Positions 10,136-18,481 are shown, counted from the first letter of the stretch. The stretch is 64,000 nucleotides of DNA from Candidatus Stoquefichus sp. SB1 (GCF_001244545.1 NZ_LN852696.1:372001-436000), one strand, 5' to 3'. Numbers and translations: made by a program. Notes: generated by a model from the sequence alone, not told the origin.

Positions 10136-10769
10136 TCAAGTCTTTCCGACAAAGGGAAATCTGATTGCTACCAAAAAGTCATTGGAACTAGCATATCTAG
10201 GATATGACTTGATGGATAAAAAAAGAAATGTTCTAATCAAAGAAATGATGGGTTTATTAGATGATGTCAAGATGATTAGAGATGATATCACTGATTCTTA
10301 TGAAAAAGCATATTATGCACTTCAAGAAGCAAATATGTCTTTAGGAATTATCAGTGATATTGTAGAAGCTGTTCCTATTGATGAAGGAATTAGTGTGACT
10401 TATCGAAGTGTTATGGGAGTAGAAATTCCTAAAGTCACTTATGAAAAGACACCTCTTCGTTTAGGTTATGGTTTTGAAAGAGCAAACTCGAAAGTAGATT
10501 ATGCTTATCGTTGCTTCTACCATGTTAAAGAGCTTACTGTTAAACTTGCTGAAATAGAAAATGCTGTTTATCGTTTAGCAAATGCCATTCGTAAAACACA
10601 AAAAAGAGCCAATGCGCTAAAAAATATTTCTATTCCTGATTTTGAAGCGACAGTAAAATTTATTAGTGAAGCTTTAGATGAAAAAGACAGAGAAGAGTTC
10701 TCACGTCAAAAAGTCATTAAAACTCAAAAAGATAAACAAGAAAGTTTAAAGAAACAAGGTTCTGCTTAG
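10128..10769 (+). CDS. ntpD: V-type ATP synthase subunit D (central rotor shaft)
   Basis: A 213-residue helical protein of the NtpD/AtpD family, the long coiled-coil axle inside the A3B3 hexamer. The family opening ([28 protein letters not shown]) and the C-terminal [17 protein letters not shown] segment are clear. It overlaps subunit B by 8 bases and is the last gene; a terminator overlaps its end. Length is normal. Confidence 0.94.
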   Translation: MANQVFPTKGNLIATKKSLELAYLGYDLMDKKRNVLIKEMMGLLDDVKMIRDDITDSYEKAYYALQEANMSLGIISDIVEAVPIDEGISVTYRSVMGVEIPKVTYEKTPLRLGYGFERANSKVDYAYRCFYHVKELTVKLAEIENAVYRLANAIRKTQKRANALKNISIPDFEATVKFISEALDEKDREEFSRQKVIKTQKDKQESLKKQGSA

Positions 10770-10784
10770 AATCTTGTTTTTTTG
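10751..10784 (+). terminator. Terminator of the V-ATPase operon
   Basis: GAAACAAG (10751-10758) pairs with CTTGTTTT (10773-10780), followed by more T residues. The left arm is inside the subunit D gene. Confidence 0.65.
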
Positions 10785-10879
10785 TTTTATCACAAAAAAG
10801 TTATAACAAGATATATACAAAGTATCCTTGTTGCATTGTTTGTTTTAGTAATTATTTCATATAAGTTTAAATTATTTAG
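10785..10879. repeat. Dispersed repeat, copy 1
   Basis: Bases 10785-10833 are identical over 49 positions to 17421-17469. Similarity continues after a short variable stretch (shared TAATTATTTCATATAA block) to about 10879. It contains an inverted repeat AACAAG (10805-10810) / CTTGTT (10827-10832) with an inner ATAC-AAA-GTAT. It has no coding capacity. It begins directly behind the ATPase operon terminator. Confidence 0.9.
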
Positions 10880-10977
10880 ATTAATAATTTTATGATAACA
10901 TCCTAAATTTAATGGATGAAATAAAACAAACAGTTAATTTTAAAACGGTGAAAACATGTTGAAAAACAAGGTAGTGA

Positions 10978-11088
10978 GTAAAAGTAAAATATGGAAGAGG
11001 ATTAATTAAAGAGTTATTGATGATAGAAAATAATGAAGCCAAACAATTTTATAATCATGGATGTATTAAATCTAATTGGAATATATAG
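10978..11088 (+). pseudogene. Possible remnant of a GNAT acetyltransferase
   Basis: One short open stretch translates to a GRGLIKELL motif followed by ENNEAKQFYNHGCIKSN and a stop. These resemble the acetyl-CoA loop and the C-terminal N-x-x-A-x-x-FY-x-x-G motif of GNAT enzymes, but the roughly 25 residues that normally lie between are missing and there is no plausible start. The rest of the 10880-11280 gap shows no reading frame or motif that I can name. It may be chance resemblance in an AT-rich gap. Confidence 0.3.
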
Positions 11089-11283
11089 TTTTGTCTTCCG
11101 ACAAAAAAGAATAATAATTGAAGATAATGATTTCTGTACAGATTTTTTATAATTATGTTTTGTAATTATAGATTTGAAAATAGGAAAAATTACACATCAG
11201 TATTTAGGATAAATGCAGATGTATTCATCATCAATTGAACTATTGGTAAAAGAACTCAATAAAAAATATTAGGAATTACTGAC

Positions 11284-11315
11284 AAAAAGATAAGATAATT
11301 TTTCTTATCTTTTTT
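11284..11315. terminator. Bidirectional terminator-like hairpin upstream of the sugar module
   Basis: AAAAAGATAAG (11284-11294) pairs with CTTATCTTTTT (11304-11314), with A and T tracts on either side. No intact gene feeds into it now. It fits the idea that a decayed gene once ended here, or it may insulate the sugar operon. Confidence 0.6.
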
Positions 11316-11383
11316 AGAAATTACTTTCAAAAATGAATAAAAATCAAGTAGTGACAAAGAAAAAGTGAAAGTAATTTCTAAAA
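11312..11383. promoter_or_regulatory. Pair of inverted 18-base operator-like arms before nanE (candidate RpiR sites)
   Basis: TTTTAGAAATTACTTTCA (11312-11329) and its exact reverse complement (11366-11383) are separated by 36 bases. Each arm holds a near-palindrome TGAAA-N4-TTTCT, the shape reported for MurR/RpiR-family operators. The two dyad centres are 50 bases apart, close to five helical turns, which would suit a looped dimer of dimers. A weak TTGTCA/TAAATT promoter lies just downstream at 11396-11424. An RpiR gene closes the same cluster. Confidence 0.55.
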
Positions 11384-11445
11384 CCTCCTAAATACTTGTC
11401 AATCATTAAAATTGCCAGTAAATTGATATCAGAGGAGGAAAAAAG

Positions 11446-12129
11446 ATGAAAGAATTTCAAAATAATCTTATTGTATCATGTCAAGCATTAGAGGATGAGC
11501 CATTGCATTCATCATTTATTATGTCCAAGATGGCACTAGCGGCTCAAATGGGTGGAGCTAAAGGAATACGTGCTAACACTGTAGCAGATATTCATGCAAT
11601 TAAACAAGAAGTTAATCTCCCTATTATAGGTATCATTAAACAAGATTATAAAGGAACAGATATCTATATCACACCAACTATGAAGGAAGTCGACGCCTTG
11701 GTAGCGGAAGGAGTTAGTATTATTGCAATGGATGCAACGAAGCAGTTTCGTTTAAATCATCAAAGTCTAGATGAGTTTTTTAAAGAGGTTAAAGATAAAT
11801 ATCCTCATCAATTATTTATGGCTGATTGTTCTACAGTTGATGAAGCTATACATGCAGATGAACTAGGTTTTGATTTTATAGGAACTACGCTTGTGGGGTA
11901 TACACCACAAAGTTATGGTCATAAAATCGAAGCTGATGATTTTAAGATTATCAAAGATATCATTTCTTCGGTTCAACACCCTGTTATTGGGGAGGGGAAT
12001 ATTGATACTCCTTTAAAAGTAAAAAGAGCTTTGGAATTAGGTTGTTATAGTGTGGTTGTTGGTTCAATGATTACAAGACCGCAAGTCATTACAAAAAGAT
12101 TTGTAGATGAAATAAAGAAGGAGAGGTAA
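11446..12129 (+). CDS. nanE: N-acetylmannosamine-6-phosphate 2-epimerase
   Basis: A 227-residue NanE-family TIM barrel that interconverts ManNAc-6-phosphate and GlcNAc-6-phosphate in the cytoplasm. Lys65 (IIGIIKQDY) and Glu183 (VIGEGNI) fall where the catalytic Lys and Glu of characterised NanE lie. The phosphate-binding C-terminal GSMITRP is present. It has an excellent GAGGAGG site. It opens an operon with a PTS IIC gene 5 bases on, but no NanA, NanK, NagA or NagB is in this window, so the sugar handled may not be sialic acid. Confidence 0.9.
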   Translation: MKEFQNNLIVSCQALEDEPLHSSFIMSKMALAAQMGGAKGIRANTVADIHAIKQEVNLPIIGIIKQDYKGTDIYITPTMKEVDALVAEGVSIIAMDATKQFRLNHQSLDEFFKEVKDKYPHQLFMADCSTVDEAIHADELGFDFIGTTLVGYTPQSYGHKIEADDFKIIKDIISSVQHPVIGEGNIDTPLKVKRALELGCYSVVVGSMITRPQVITKRFVDEIKKER

Positions 12130-12134
12130 AAAAT

Positions 12135-13409
12135 ATGATGGATAAAATTTCAAATTTATTATTGCCAATTGCTGAAAAATTATCAAAAAATAGATATTTA
12201 GCAGCAATTAGAGATGGCTTCATTTCAATTATGCCATTAGTGATTACAGCATCGTTGTTTACACTTATTAATAGTGTATTTGTAGGAGAAGGGCATTATT
12301 TAGATAAATGGTTTGGGTTGCCATGTAGTGGCTTTGCTCAATTAGGAAGTGTCATTGGTTCAGCATCAATGTCAGTTATGGCTATATTATTGACATTTAC
12401 AACTGCCAAAGCACTGGCAAAAAACTATAAAATGGATACATCTATTGCCGGAACAATGTCAGTTGTTTGTTTCTTATGTCTAACACCATTTGTTGCTGAT
12501 GCAACAATAGGTGAATATGTGACAACTTATTATTTAGGAGCAGCAGGAATGTTTACAGCATTCTTATCAGCTTTATTATCAGTTGAAGTTCTTCGTTTCT
12601 TGATGGGATTTAAAACTTTGATTATCAAAATGCCCGAAAGTGTTCCAACAGGTATTGCCAGATCATTTAATTCAATTATTCCAGTTGCCTTGACAGTTAT
12701 TATTTTTGCGATTGTAAGAATAGCGACTGATGCAATGGGAGCACCATTGAACGATTTGATTTTTACTTGGATACAAACACCATTTACAGCTATTGTTTCA
12801 TCACCGATAGGATTGATTATTATCTATGTATTATATATGCTGTTATGGGGCTTTGGAATTCATTCAGCGTATATCTTCAATCCAATCTTAGAACCTATCT
12901 ATTTAGCAAGCTTATCACTCAATATAAATGCAATTAATGCAAATGAAGCTGCTACACAGATGATTACAAAACCATTCTTAGATTCAGTTGCGTTTATGGG
13001 TGGAGCAGGTAATATGTTAGCACTTGTGATCGCGATATTCCTTGTTTCTAAAAGAGATGATTATAAAGTGATAGGAAAACTTGGACTTGTTCCAGCATTA
13101 TTTAATATTTCTGAACCTTTAATGTTTGGATTACCTGTTGTTATGAATCCAATTCTTATTATTCCTATGATTGGAGCAACATTGGCAGGTCTTGGTATTG
13201 GTGCACTAGCGACTCAAATTGGTATTATGGCGCATACTTATGTTCTTATTCCATGGACAACCCCACCAGTTATTAGTGCCTTTCTAGCAACTGGCGGAGA
13301 TATTATGTCAGGAGTTGTAGGGTTGGTTATTTTAATTGTTTCTGTGTTTATATACATCCCATTTGTCAAAGTTATGAATAAAGAAAGTGTTGAAAAGATT
13401 GAAGAATAA
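12135..13409 (+). CDS. PTS transporter subunit IIC, lactose/cellobiose (CelB) family
   Basis: A 424-residue integral membrane permease with about ten helices. The substrate-site segments WGFGIHSAYIFNPILEP and NISEPLMFGLPVVMNP match the conserved GIH and NxxEP motifs of CelB-type EIIC. It moves and phosphorylates a sugar with EIIA and EIIB partners, but neither is encoded in this operon. An orphan IIB-like gene lies about 39 kb away at 51588-51962. Coupling to NanE suggests a hexosamine or a glycoside of one. Its end overlaps the next gene by 23 bases. Confidence 0.88.
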   Translation: MMDKISNLLLPIAEKLSKNRYLAAIRDGFISIMPLVITASLFTLINSVFVGEGHYLDKWFGLPCSGFAQLGSVIGSASMSVMAILLTFTTAKALAKNYKMDTSIAGTMSVVCFLCLTPFVADATIGEYVTTYYLGAAGMFTAFLSALLSVEVLRFLMGFKTLIIKMPESVPTGIARSFNSIIPVALTVIIFAIVRIATDAMGAPLNDLIFTWIQTPFTAIVSSPIGLIIIYVLYMLLWGFGIHSAYIFNPILEPIYLASLSLNINAINANEAATQMITKPFLDSVAFMGGAGNMLALVIAIFLVSKRDDYKVIGKLGLVPALFNISEPLMFGLPVVMNPILIIPMIGATLAGLGIGALATQIGIMAHTYVLIPWTTPPVISAFLATGGDIMSGVVGLVILIVSVFIYIPFVKVMNKESVEKIEE

Positions 13410-14157
13410 AGTTGTTGTTTTTGATCTAGATGGGACACTGTTAGATAGTCAAAATCAAATTATTGGAGGTATTGAGACATTAAATTGTCTTGATACACTT
13501 CAGCGAGCGGGATGTACACTTGCTATCTGTACAGGCAGATTAGATCATGACATTATTATGATTGATCAGAAATATCATTTAAATATTGAGGAAAGAATAT
13601 CGCAAAATGGTGCAGTCATCAATACAAGGAATCATTGTGAAGCGACTCTTTTGGATAAGCAAGAAGCACTTCATATATATGATCATATTAAAAATTTAGA
13701 GATCCGCATTGAGTTAAATACGATCTCTAATCGTTACTGGAAAACCAAAAGAGATCCACTCTTTCCAAAGGAACTCTATGATTCACATATTCTTTATAGT
13801 GATTTTAAGAATATTATTTTATACCAGCCAGCTATTTTGTTTTTAATAGTTGGTGAAAAGGAAATCTTAAGTGATATTGCTGAATATATCAATTCTCATT
13901 ATAAAATGACAAAAGCTGTTATGACATCTGAAACATCACTTGAAATTATGCATATTTCTGCTTCTAAAGGACATGCAGTTGAATGTCTTTATGCAGATCA
14001 ATATGTATATGCTATTGGAGATTCTCCAAATGATTTTGATATGTTTTTAATTGCTGATAAAGGATATCTTGTATCAGATAAAGAATGTTCATATTCATGT
14101 ATACGAAAAGCAAATATCTTAGAATCATTAAAAGAAATTATATCTCAAATAGAATAA
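13387..14157 (+). CDS. HAD superfamily (Cof-type) phosphatase
   Basis: A cytoplasmic HAD hydrolase with motif I FDLDGTLLDS (Asp13/Asp15 from the GTG start), motif II ICTGR, a cap domain, and motif IV GDSPNDFDMF. This family usually dephosphorylates sugar phosphates. The GTG at 13387 gives MLKRLKNKVVVFDLDGT; TTG at 13399 is an alternative and neither has a strong ribosome site, so translation is probably coupled to the overlapping EIIC gene. Substrate cannot be read from sequence; a sugar phosphate made by the PTS is likely from context. Confidence 0.85.
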   Translation: MLKRLKNKVVVFDLDGTLLDSQNQIIGGIETLNCLDTLQRAGCTLAICTGRLDHDIIMIDQKYHLNIEERISQNGAVINTRNHCEATLLDKQEALHIYDHIKNLEIRIELNTISNRYWKTKRDPLFPKELYDSHILYSDFKNIILYQPAILFLIVGEKEILSDIAEYINSHYKMTKAVMTSETSLEIMHISASKGHAVECLYADQYVYAIGDSPNDFDMFLIADKGYLVSDKECSYSCIRKANILESLKEIISQIE

Positions 14158-14170
14158 TGGGGGAAGATGT

Positions 14171-15673
14171 ATGAAAACATTACTAATACCTTTAGATGAA
14201 AGACCATGCAATTATAATTTCCCACAAATGATAGTTTCTTCAAAAGCGGAAATAGAATTATGTATTCCTTCTCAAACTCTTTTAGGTGATAAAAAGAAAC
14301 CAGCCAATACAAATATGATTTCTCGCTTTTTAAAAGAACATGCTAGTGGATGTGATAATGTAATTATTTCAATCGATATGCTTATTTATGGAGGATTGAT
14401 CCCATCACGTTTACATCATTGTACAAAAGAAGATGCTATGCAAAGATTAAAGGTGATTCAAGATATAAAGAAAACATATCCAAATATCAAAATATATGCT
14501 TTTCATTGTATTATGAGAGCACCTAGTTATAACTCTAGTGAAGAAGAACCTGACTATTATGAAAAATATGGTTATGACTTGTTTAGAAGAGCATATCTCA
14601 CCAATTATAAAGAAAGACATGGCTTAACAGATGAGCAACAAACAGAGTTAAATCAGATTTGTATTCCTCTAGATATTATAGAAGATTATGAAAAACGTAG
14701 AGATTTTAATACAATGATGAATTTAGAAGTTATTGAATACTTAGCAAAAGGGTATATAGATTTCTTAGTCATTCCTCAAGATGATTCATCACCATATGGA
14801 TATACGGCTATTTCTCAAAAACGTGTTGTTGAGGAAGTGAAAGCAAAACATCTAGAACAAAAAGTTATGATTTATCCAGGGGCTGATGAAGTCGCTATGT
14901 CACTTTTAGCACGTGCTTATCATGAATATATCAATATTGAACCAAAAGTGTATCCATTTTATGCATCAGTTTTAGGTCCTACTTTAATTCCAAAATATGA
15001 AGATCGACCAATGTTAGAGAGTCTTAAATCACATATTCGTGTGTGTAAAGCAAAAATTGTTCAGAATGTCCAAGATGCAGATATTATACTTGCTATTAAC
15101 GCGCCAGGAAAAGTGATGCAGGAAGCCTTTATTGATAAAAGTGAGCAAGATATAAGTTATACGAGCTATCGCCAATTGCTAGATTTTGCATATCAGATTC
15201 AAGATTATGTTCATTTGGGTTATCAAGTTGCTTTATGTGATAGTGCCTTTAGCAATGGTGGAGACTATGAGTTGATTCAATATCTAGATGATCTTGATGT
15301 TTTAGAAAAACTGATCAGCTATGCTGGGTGGAATACAAATTGTAATTCTCTAGGCACTTGTTTATCACAAGCGTTTCTTAGTCAAAAACAAAATTATTTT
15401 CATTTGTGTTATCGTCTTATTGAAGATGTATTCTATCAGTCTCTTGTTAGAAAAGAAGTTATAGATAAAGATTTGATAGAATTAGGATTATCTTATTATG
15501 ATTTTAAAAATAAACAAAATGATGTAGAGGATATTATTAAAGAAAAACTTCAAACTTATTATAACTCCCTTAAAATAAGTCAAAAATATCCAACAACAAT
15601 TGTAAAAATCAATATGCCTTGGCATAGAATGTTTGAAATAGGTATGGAAATAGTGGTGAATAAGAATGCGTGA
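14171..15673 (+). CDS. DUF4127 family protein
   Basis: A 500-residue soluble protein that I recognise as DUF4127 from its opening LLIPLDERPCNYNFP and the internal LIYGGLIPSRLHH and IPQDDSSPYGYTA segments. These carry conserved Asp, Arg, Cys, His and Glu (GADEVAMSLLAR) residues that could form a metal or sugar site. No characterised function is known to me. It has a GGGGGAAGA site and overlaps the following esterase gene by 8 bases. Its place between a HAD phosphatase and an SGNH esterase in a PTS/NanE operon points to amino-sugar or glycoside breakdown inside the cell. Confidence 0.85.
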   Translation: MKTLLIPLDERPCNYNFPQMIVSSKAEIELCIPSQTLLGDKKKPANTNMISRFLKEHASGCDNVIISIDMLIYGGLIPSRLHHCTKEDAMQRLKVIQDIKKTYPNIKIYAFHCIMRAPSYNSSEEEPDYYEKYGYDLFRRAYLTNYKERHGLTDEQQTELNQICIPLDIIEDYEKRRDFNTMMNLEVIEYLAKGYIDFLVIPQDDSSPYGYTAISQKRVVEEVKAKHLEQKVMIYPGADEVAMSLLARAYHEYINIEPKVYPFYASVLGPTLIPKYEDRPMLESLKSHIRVCKAKIVQNVQDADIILAINAPGKVMQEAFIDKSEQDISYTSYRQLLDFAYQIQDYVHLGYQVALCDSAFSNGGDYELIQYLDDLDVLEKLISYAGWNTNCNSLGTCLSQAFLSQKQNYFHLCYRLIEDVFYQSLVRKEVIDKDLIELGLSYYDFKNKQNDVEDIIKEKLQTYYNSLKISQKYPTTIVKINMPWHRMFEIGMEIVVNKNA

Positions 15674-16325
15674 GAAAATGTTATATAATCCTTGTTTTTA
15701 TCAATTAAGAGAAGGACAATTAAAAAGAATGTTAACAATTATCAAACAAACTCAAAATGCTTATCAAAATGGTGTTGTTTTCTTTGGGGATTCAATTACT
15801 GAGATGTATGATTTAGAAAAATATTATTCTGATATAGAATTGAAATATAATTGTGGAATTGGTGGTGCGATTTCTGAAGAATTATTGTGGATAGTAGATG
15901 AAGCTGTTATCAAATATAATCCTAAAGTTGTTGTGCTTATGATTGGGATTAATGATTTAGGAAATACAGTTATGTTATCGCCTAAACAAATTGCAGTTAA
16001 TGTGAAAAATATTATTGATGTTATTCGTGGAAATTGTCCTAATACACATATTGTATTATTATCTACATTACCTTGTCGAGAAGAATTGAGAAGTTATCAT
16101 CAGGTCCCAGGTATTCGTTGCAATGATCTTGTTGAAATGATATATTCTCAATATTTAGAATTGATTACAGATTCTCAAACAACATTAGTCAATATATTTG
16201 ATAATTTTGTAGATGAACGAAAGAATGCTATAATGCAATACTATAGTGATGGGTTACATTTGAATGATAAAGGGTATAAAAAGTTAACCGAACTTATTAA
16301 ACCTATTATAGATAAATTGATTTAA
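15666..16325 (+). CDS. SGNH/GDSL hydrolase, cytoplasmic
   Basis: A 219-residue SGNH esterase without signal peptide. Block I GDSITEMY (Ser43), the Gly block GIGG, block III GINDLG with its Asn, and block V SDGLHLN (Asp195, His198) are all present, so it should be active. Typical substrates are O- or N-acetylated or acylated sugars. Since the PTS delivers phosphorylated sugar to the cytosol, a role in stripping an acyl group from that sugar is plausible. It overlaps the DUF4127 gene by 8 bases and is the last gene before a terminator. Confidence 0.88.
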   Translation: MREKMLYNPCFYQLREGQLKRMLTIIKQTQNAYQNGVVFFGDSITEMYDLEKYYSDIELKYNCGIGGAISEELLWIVDEAVIKYNPKVVVLMIGINDLGNTVMLSPKQIAVNVKNIIDVIRGNCPNTHIVLLSTLPCREELRSYHQVPGIRCNDLVEMIYSQYLELITDSQTTLVNIFDNFVDERKNAIMQYYSDGLHLNDKGYKKLTELIKPIIDKLI

Positions 16326-16346
16326 GGAAACATCTGTTTCCTTTTT
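16324..16346 (+). terminator. Terminator of the sugar operon
   Basis: AAGGAAAC (16324-16331) pairs with GTTTCCTT (16336-16343), followed by T residues. It separates the five catabolic genes from the regulator gene. Confidence 0.75.
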
Positions 16347-16347
16347 G

Positions 16348-16356
16348 TGATATAAT
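16348..16356 (+). promoter_or_regulatory. Extended -10 promoter of the RpiR gene
   Basis: TGATATAAT at 16348-16356 (TGn plus TATAAT) lies 27 bases before ATG 16383. No good -35 is visible, as is usual for extended -10 promoters. Confidence 0.5.
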
Positions 16357-16382
16357 GACAAAAAAAGATGAGGAGAAAGAAA

Positions 16383-17204
16383 ATGTTATCATATAATAAA
16401 AGTGTCTTACCCATTATAGAATCAGCCTATGAAGAATTGACACATGTAGAAAAAAATATTGCTGATTATTTTATAGATTGTATACATGATGAAGATTTAT
16501 CCTCAAAGGCTGTATCGCAAAGATTATTTGTTTCAGAAGCTTCTTTATCACGATTTGCTAAAAAATTAGGATTTAGTGGATATAGACAATTTTTATTTGC
16601 TTATCAGGATTCACATCCATCAGATAAACATCTAGATATTTTAACAAAGCAAGTTTTAAATTCTTATCAAAAAGTTTTAGAAAAAACATATTCCCTTGTT
16701 AATAATGAACAAATGATTAGAATTTCTAAAATGCTTGATGAGTATGAGCGTGTATATATTTATGGAATTGGATCATCCGCTGTCGTTGCAAGAGAATTTA
16801 AACTGAGGTTCATGAGATTAGGATTAGATGTTGATTATTTAGCTGAGGCTCATTCTATTAGAATGAATATTACACGTGTTCATGAAAAATCTTTAGTAAT
16901 TGGAATCAGTGTCAGTGGGAAAACCGAAGAAGTTGTTGAAGGATTAAAAAATGCAAAAGAGAAAGGTGCTAAAACAATTATGTTATCGGCAGCGAAGGTT
17001 TATGAATATCGCTCTTATTACGATGAACTGGTACTCATTGGTGGATTAAAAAATTTAGCTATTTCAGATAAAATATCACCACAAATGCCAGCATTAATTA
17101 TGATTGATATTCTCTATACACATTACTTACATTACAATAAAGCAAATAAAGATGAAAAATTAAAAATGACATTAGAACATATTCATTATGAATTAGAAGA
17201 ATAA
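16383..17204 (+). CDS. MurR/RpiR family transcriptional regulator
   Basis: A 273-residue regulator with an N-terminal HTH_6 domain (about 1-75, with SEASLSRFAKKLGFSGYRQF) and a C-terminal SIS sugar-phosphate-binding domain (about 100-240, IYGIGSSAVVAREF and GISVSGKTEEVVEGL). An ATG 15 bases upstream overlaps the AGGAG ribosome site (16371-16375), so ATG 16383 is chosen. It has its own promoter after the operon terminator. It is the obvious candidate to control the NanE-EIIC operon through the paired dyads at 11312-11383, with a phosphorylated amino sugar as effector. Confidence 0.9.
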   Translation: MLSYNKSVLPIIESAYEELTHVEKNIADYFIDCIHDEDLSSKAVSQRLFVSEASLSRFAKKLGFSGYRQFLFAYQDSHPSDKHLDILTKQVLNSYQKVLEKTYSLVNNEQMIRISKMLDEYERVYIYGIGSSAVVAREFKLRFMRLGLDVDYLAEAHSIRMNITRVHEKSLVIGISVSGKTEEVVEGLKNAKEKGAKTIMLSAAKVYEYRSYYDELVLIGGLKNLAISDKISPQMPALIMIDILYTHYLHYNKANKDEKLKMTLEHIHYELEE

Positions 17205-17370
17205 TGATATTATCTTGCATAGAGTTGAAATCATTTGTGAATAAATATAATAGAAACAATTTTTATCATCTTAAATAAATATTCAGAATTTTTAAGCGTG
17301 TGTTACAAAAAAGTTCTATATAAAAAGAGTATATATTAAAATTCAGCGATTATGTCACCATGATTTTAAT

Positions 17371-17405
17371 CCTCCTTTATAATGATTATGAAGGAGGTTT
17401 TTTTA
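17371..17405 (+). terminator. Strong terminator in the gap after the RpiR gene
   Basis: CCTCCTT (17371-17377) pairs with AAGGAGG (17391-17397), followed by a run of seven T. It lies 167 bases beyond the RpiR stop, so the RpiR transcript has a long 3' end or a separate short transcript ends here. The rest of 17205-17370 shows no reading frame or recognisable element. Confidence 0.75.
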
Positions 17406-17420
17406 TTAGAAAAGAATAAA

Positions 17421-17514
17421 TTTTATCACAAAAAAGTTATAACAAGATATATACAAAGTATCCTTGTTGAATTTTTCATTTATTTTAATAATTATTTCAT
17501 ATAATTTTAAATTT
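17421..17514. repeat. Dispersed repeat, copy 2
   Basis: Direct-orientation partner of 10785-10879. The first 49 bases (17421-17469) are identical, and the copy then diverges and rejoins at the TAATTATTTCATATAA block. The dyad AACAAG (17441-17446) / CTTGTT (17463-17468) is conserved. TTGTTG (17464-17469) with AATAAT 17 bases on (17487-17492) could serve as a promoter in this copy. It ends about 130 bases before the PD-(D/E)XK gene. Confidence 0.9.
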
Positions 17515-17624
17515 CTTTGATTTAAAAAAAGAAAAATGAACTTTTTTTGTGTATATATAAGTATAGGGATCTTTTGAATACGTATTTACTTTAAGCAAAT
17601 ATTATGGTATATTATTATTAGATT

Positions 17625-17645
17625 CCTTATATCAATATAAGGAGG
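17625..17645 (+). promoter_or_regulatory. Hairpin covering the ribosome site of the PD-(D/E)XK gene
   Basis: CCTTATAT (17625-17632) is complementary to ATATAAGG (17635-17642). The right arm contains the first part of the AAGGAGG ribosome site (17639-17645), so folding would hide it. Sequestered sites of this kind are known to keep transposase translation low. Confidence 0.5.
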
Positions 17646-17652
17646 TTATGTA

Positions 17653-18477
17653 ATGAGTTTTTTGATTTGCGAAAACAGTACTGATTATCTTGATTCTATT
17701 GCCAGACTGAGACTGATGGATGATGACTTCATGAGGATTGTCTTTAAGGATGAGGATGTTGTCAGACAGTTTCTTGAAATTATCCTTGATAGGAAAGTTG
17801 ATATCATTGAATGTCATGCTCAGTATGATATCAATAATATACTGGGAAGAGCAATCAGTATTGATGTGCTGGTTAAGGATGGTGATGACTATATCAACAT
17901 TGAAGTGCAGAGAGATACGAAAGGAGCCCATCCCAAAAGAGCGAGGTTTCATGGAAGTCTGATAGATGCGAATACATCGTTTCCCAATGAACAATGGGAT
18001 AAGCTGCCTAATGTCATCATTATCTTTATAACTGAGACAGATGTATTGGGATATGGATTGCCAATCTATCATAGTCATTGTAGAATTGATGAAAACAATC
18101 AGATGTTTGAAGAAGGAAGAGAAATTATCTATGTGAATGCAAGCATTCAGGAGGATACAGCATTAGGGAGATTAATGCATGATATGTTCTGTACTGATTC
18201 AAGAGATATACACTATGAGTTTCTAAGAAAGAGAGTAAACTATTACAAAGAAAATGAAGGAGGGAAACAAGAGATGTGTGAGATATGGGAAGAGATCAAA
18301 AATAAAGGAAAACTTGAAGGTTTACGTGAAGGCGAAGCCATTGGCAGGCAACAAGGGATAATTGTATCAATAAAAAAATTAATGAATAAAAATGGTTATA
18401 CATTAGAAGAAGCATTAGATTTCTTAGATATTCCCAAAGAGGAACGTTCACTATACATAGGAATATTCAGTTCATAA
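17653..18477 (+). CDS. PD-(D/E)XK nuclease family transposase (Rpn/PDDEXK_2-like)
   Basis: A 274-residue protein with the nuclease core SIDVLVKDGDDYINIEVQRD: Asp71 and Glu84-Val-Gln86 form the D…ExQ signature. The C-terminal region (about 205-274) is charged with EGLREGEAIGRQQGI repeats typical of Rpn-type proteins, which promote RecA-independent recombination. Its codon use (more CTG, GAC, ATC, AAG) differs from neighbouring genes, a hint of transfer. It sits next to dispersed repeat copy 2. ATG 17653 follows AAGGAGG. I see no terminal inverted repeats around it. Confidence 0.85.
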   Translation: MSFLICENSTDYLDSIARLRLMDDDFMRIVFKDEDVVRQFLEIILDRKVDIIECHAQYDINNILGRAISIDVLVKDGDDYINIEVQRDTKGAHPKRARFHGSLIDANTSFPNEQWDKLPNVIIIFITETDVLGYGLPIYHSHCRIDENNQMFEEGREIIYVNASIQEDTALGRLMHDMFCTDSRDIHYEFLRKRVNYYKENEGGKQEMCEIWEEIKNKGKLEGLREGEAIGRQQGIIVSIKKLMNKNGYTLEEALDFLDIPKEERSLYIGIFSS

Positions 18478-18481
18478 TGAG

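Noticed and set aside
17371-17405. Regulatory RNA with anti-Shine-Dalgarno CCTCCTT
   Set aside because: The CCTCCTT is fully paired with AAGGAGG in a plain terminator; no upstream promoter of quality was seen.
10785-17514. CRISPR array or integron made of the dispersed repeats
   Set aside because: Only two long copies 6.6 kb apart with genes between; no regular spacers and no cas or integrase genes.
17632-18078. 148-codon minus-strand frame inside the PD-(D/E)XK gene
   Set aside because: Lies antisense to a gene with clear nuclease motifs and ribosome site; no ribosome site or family features of its own.
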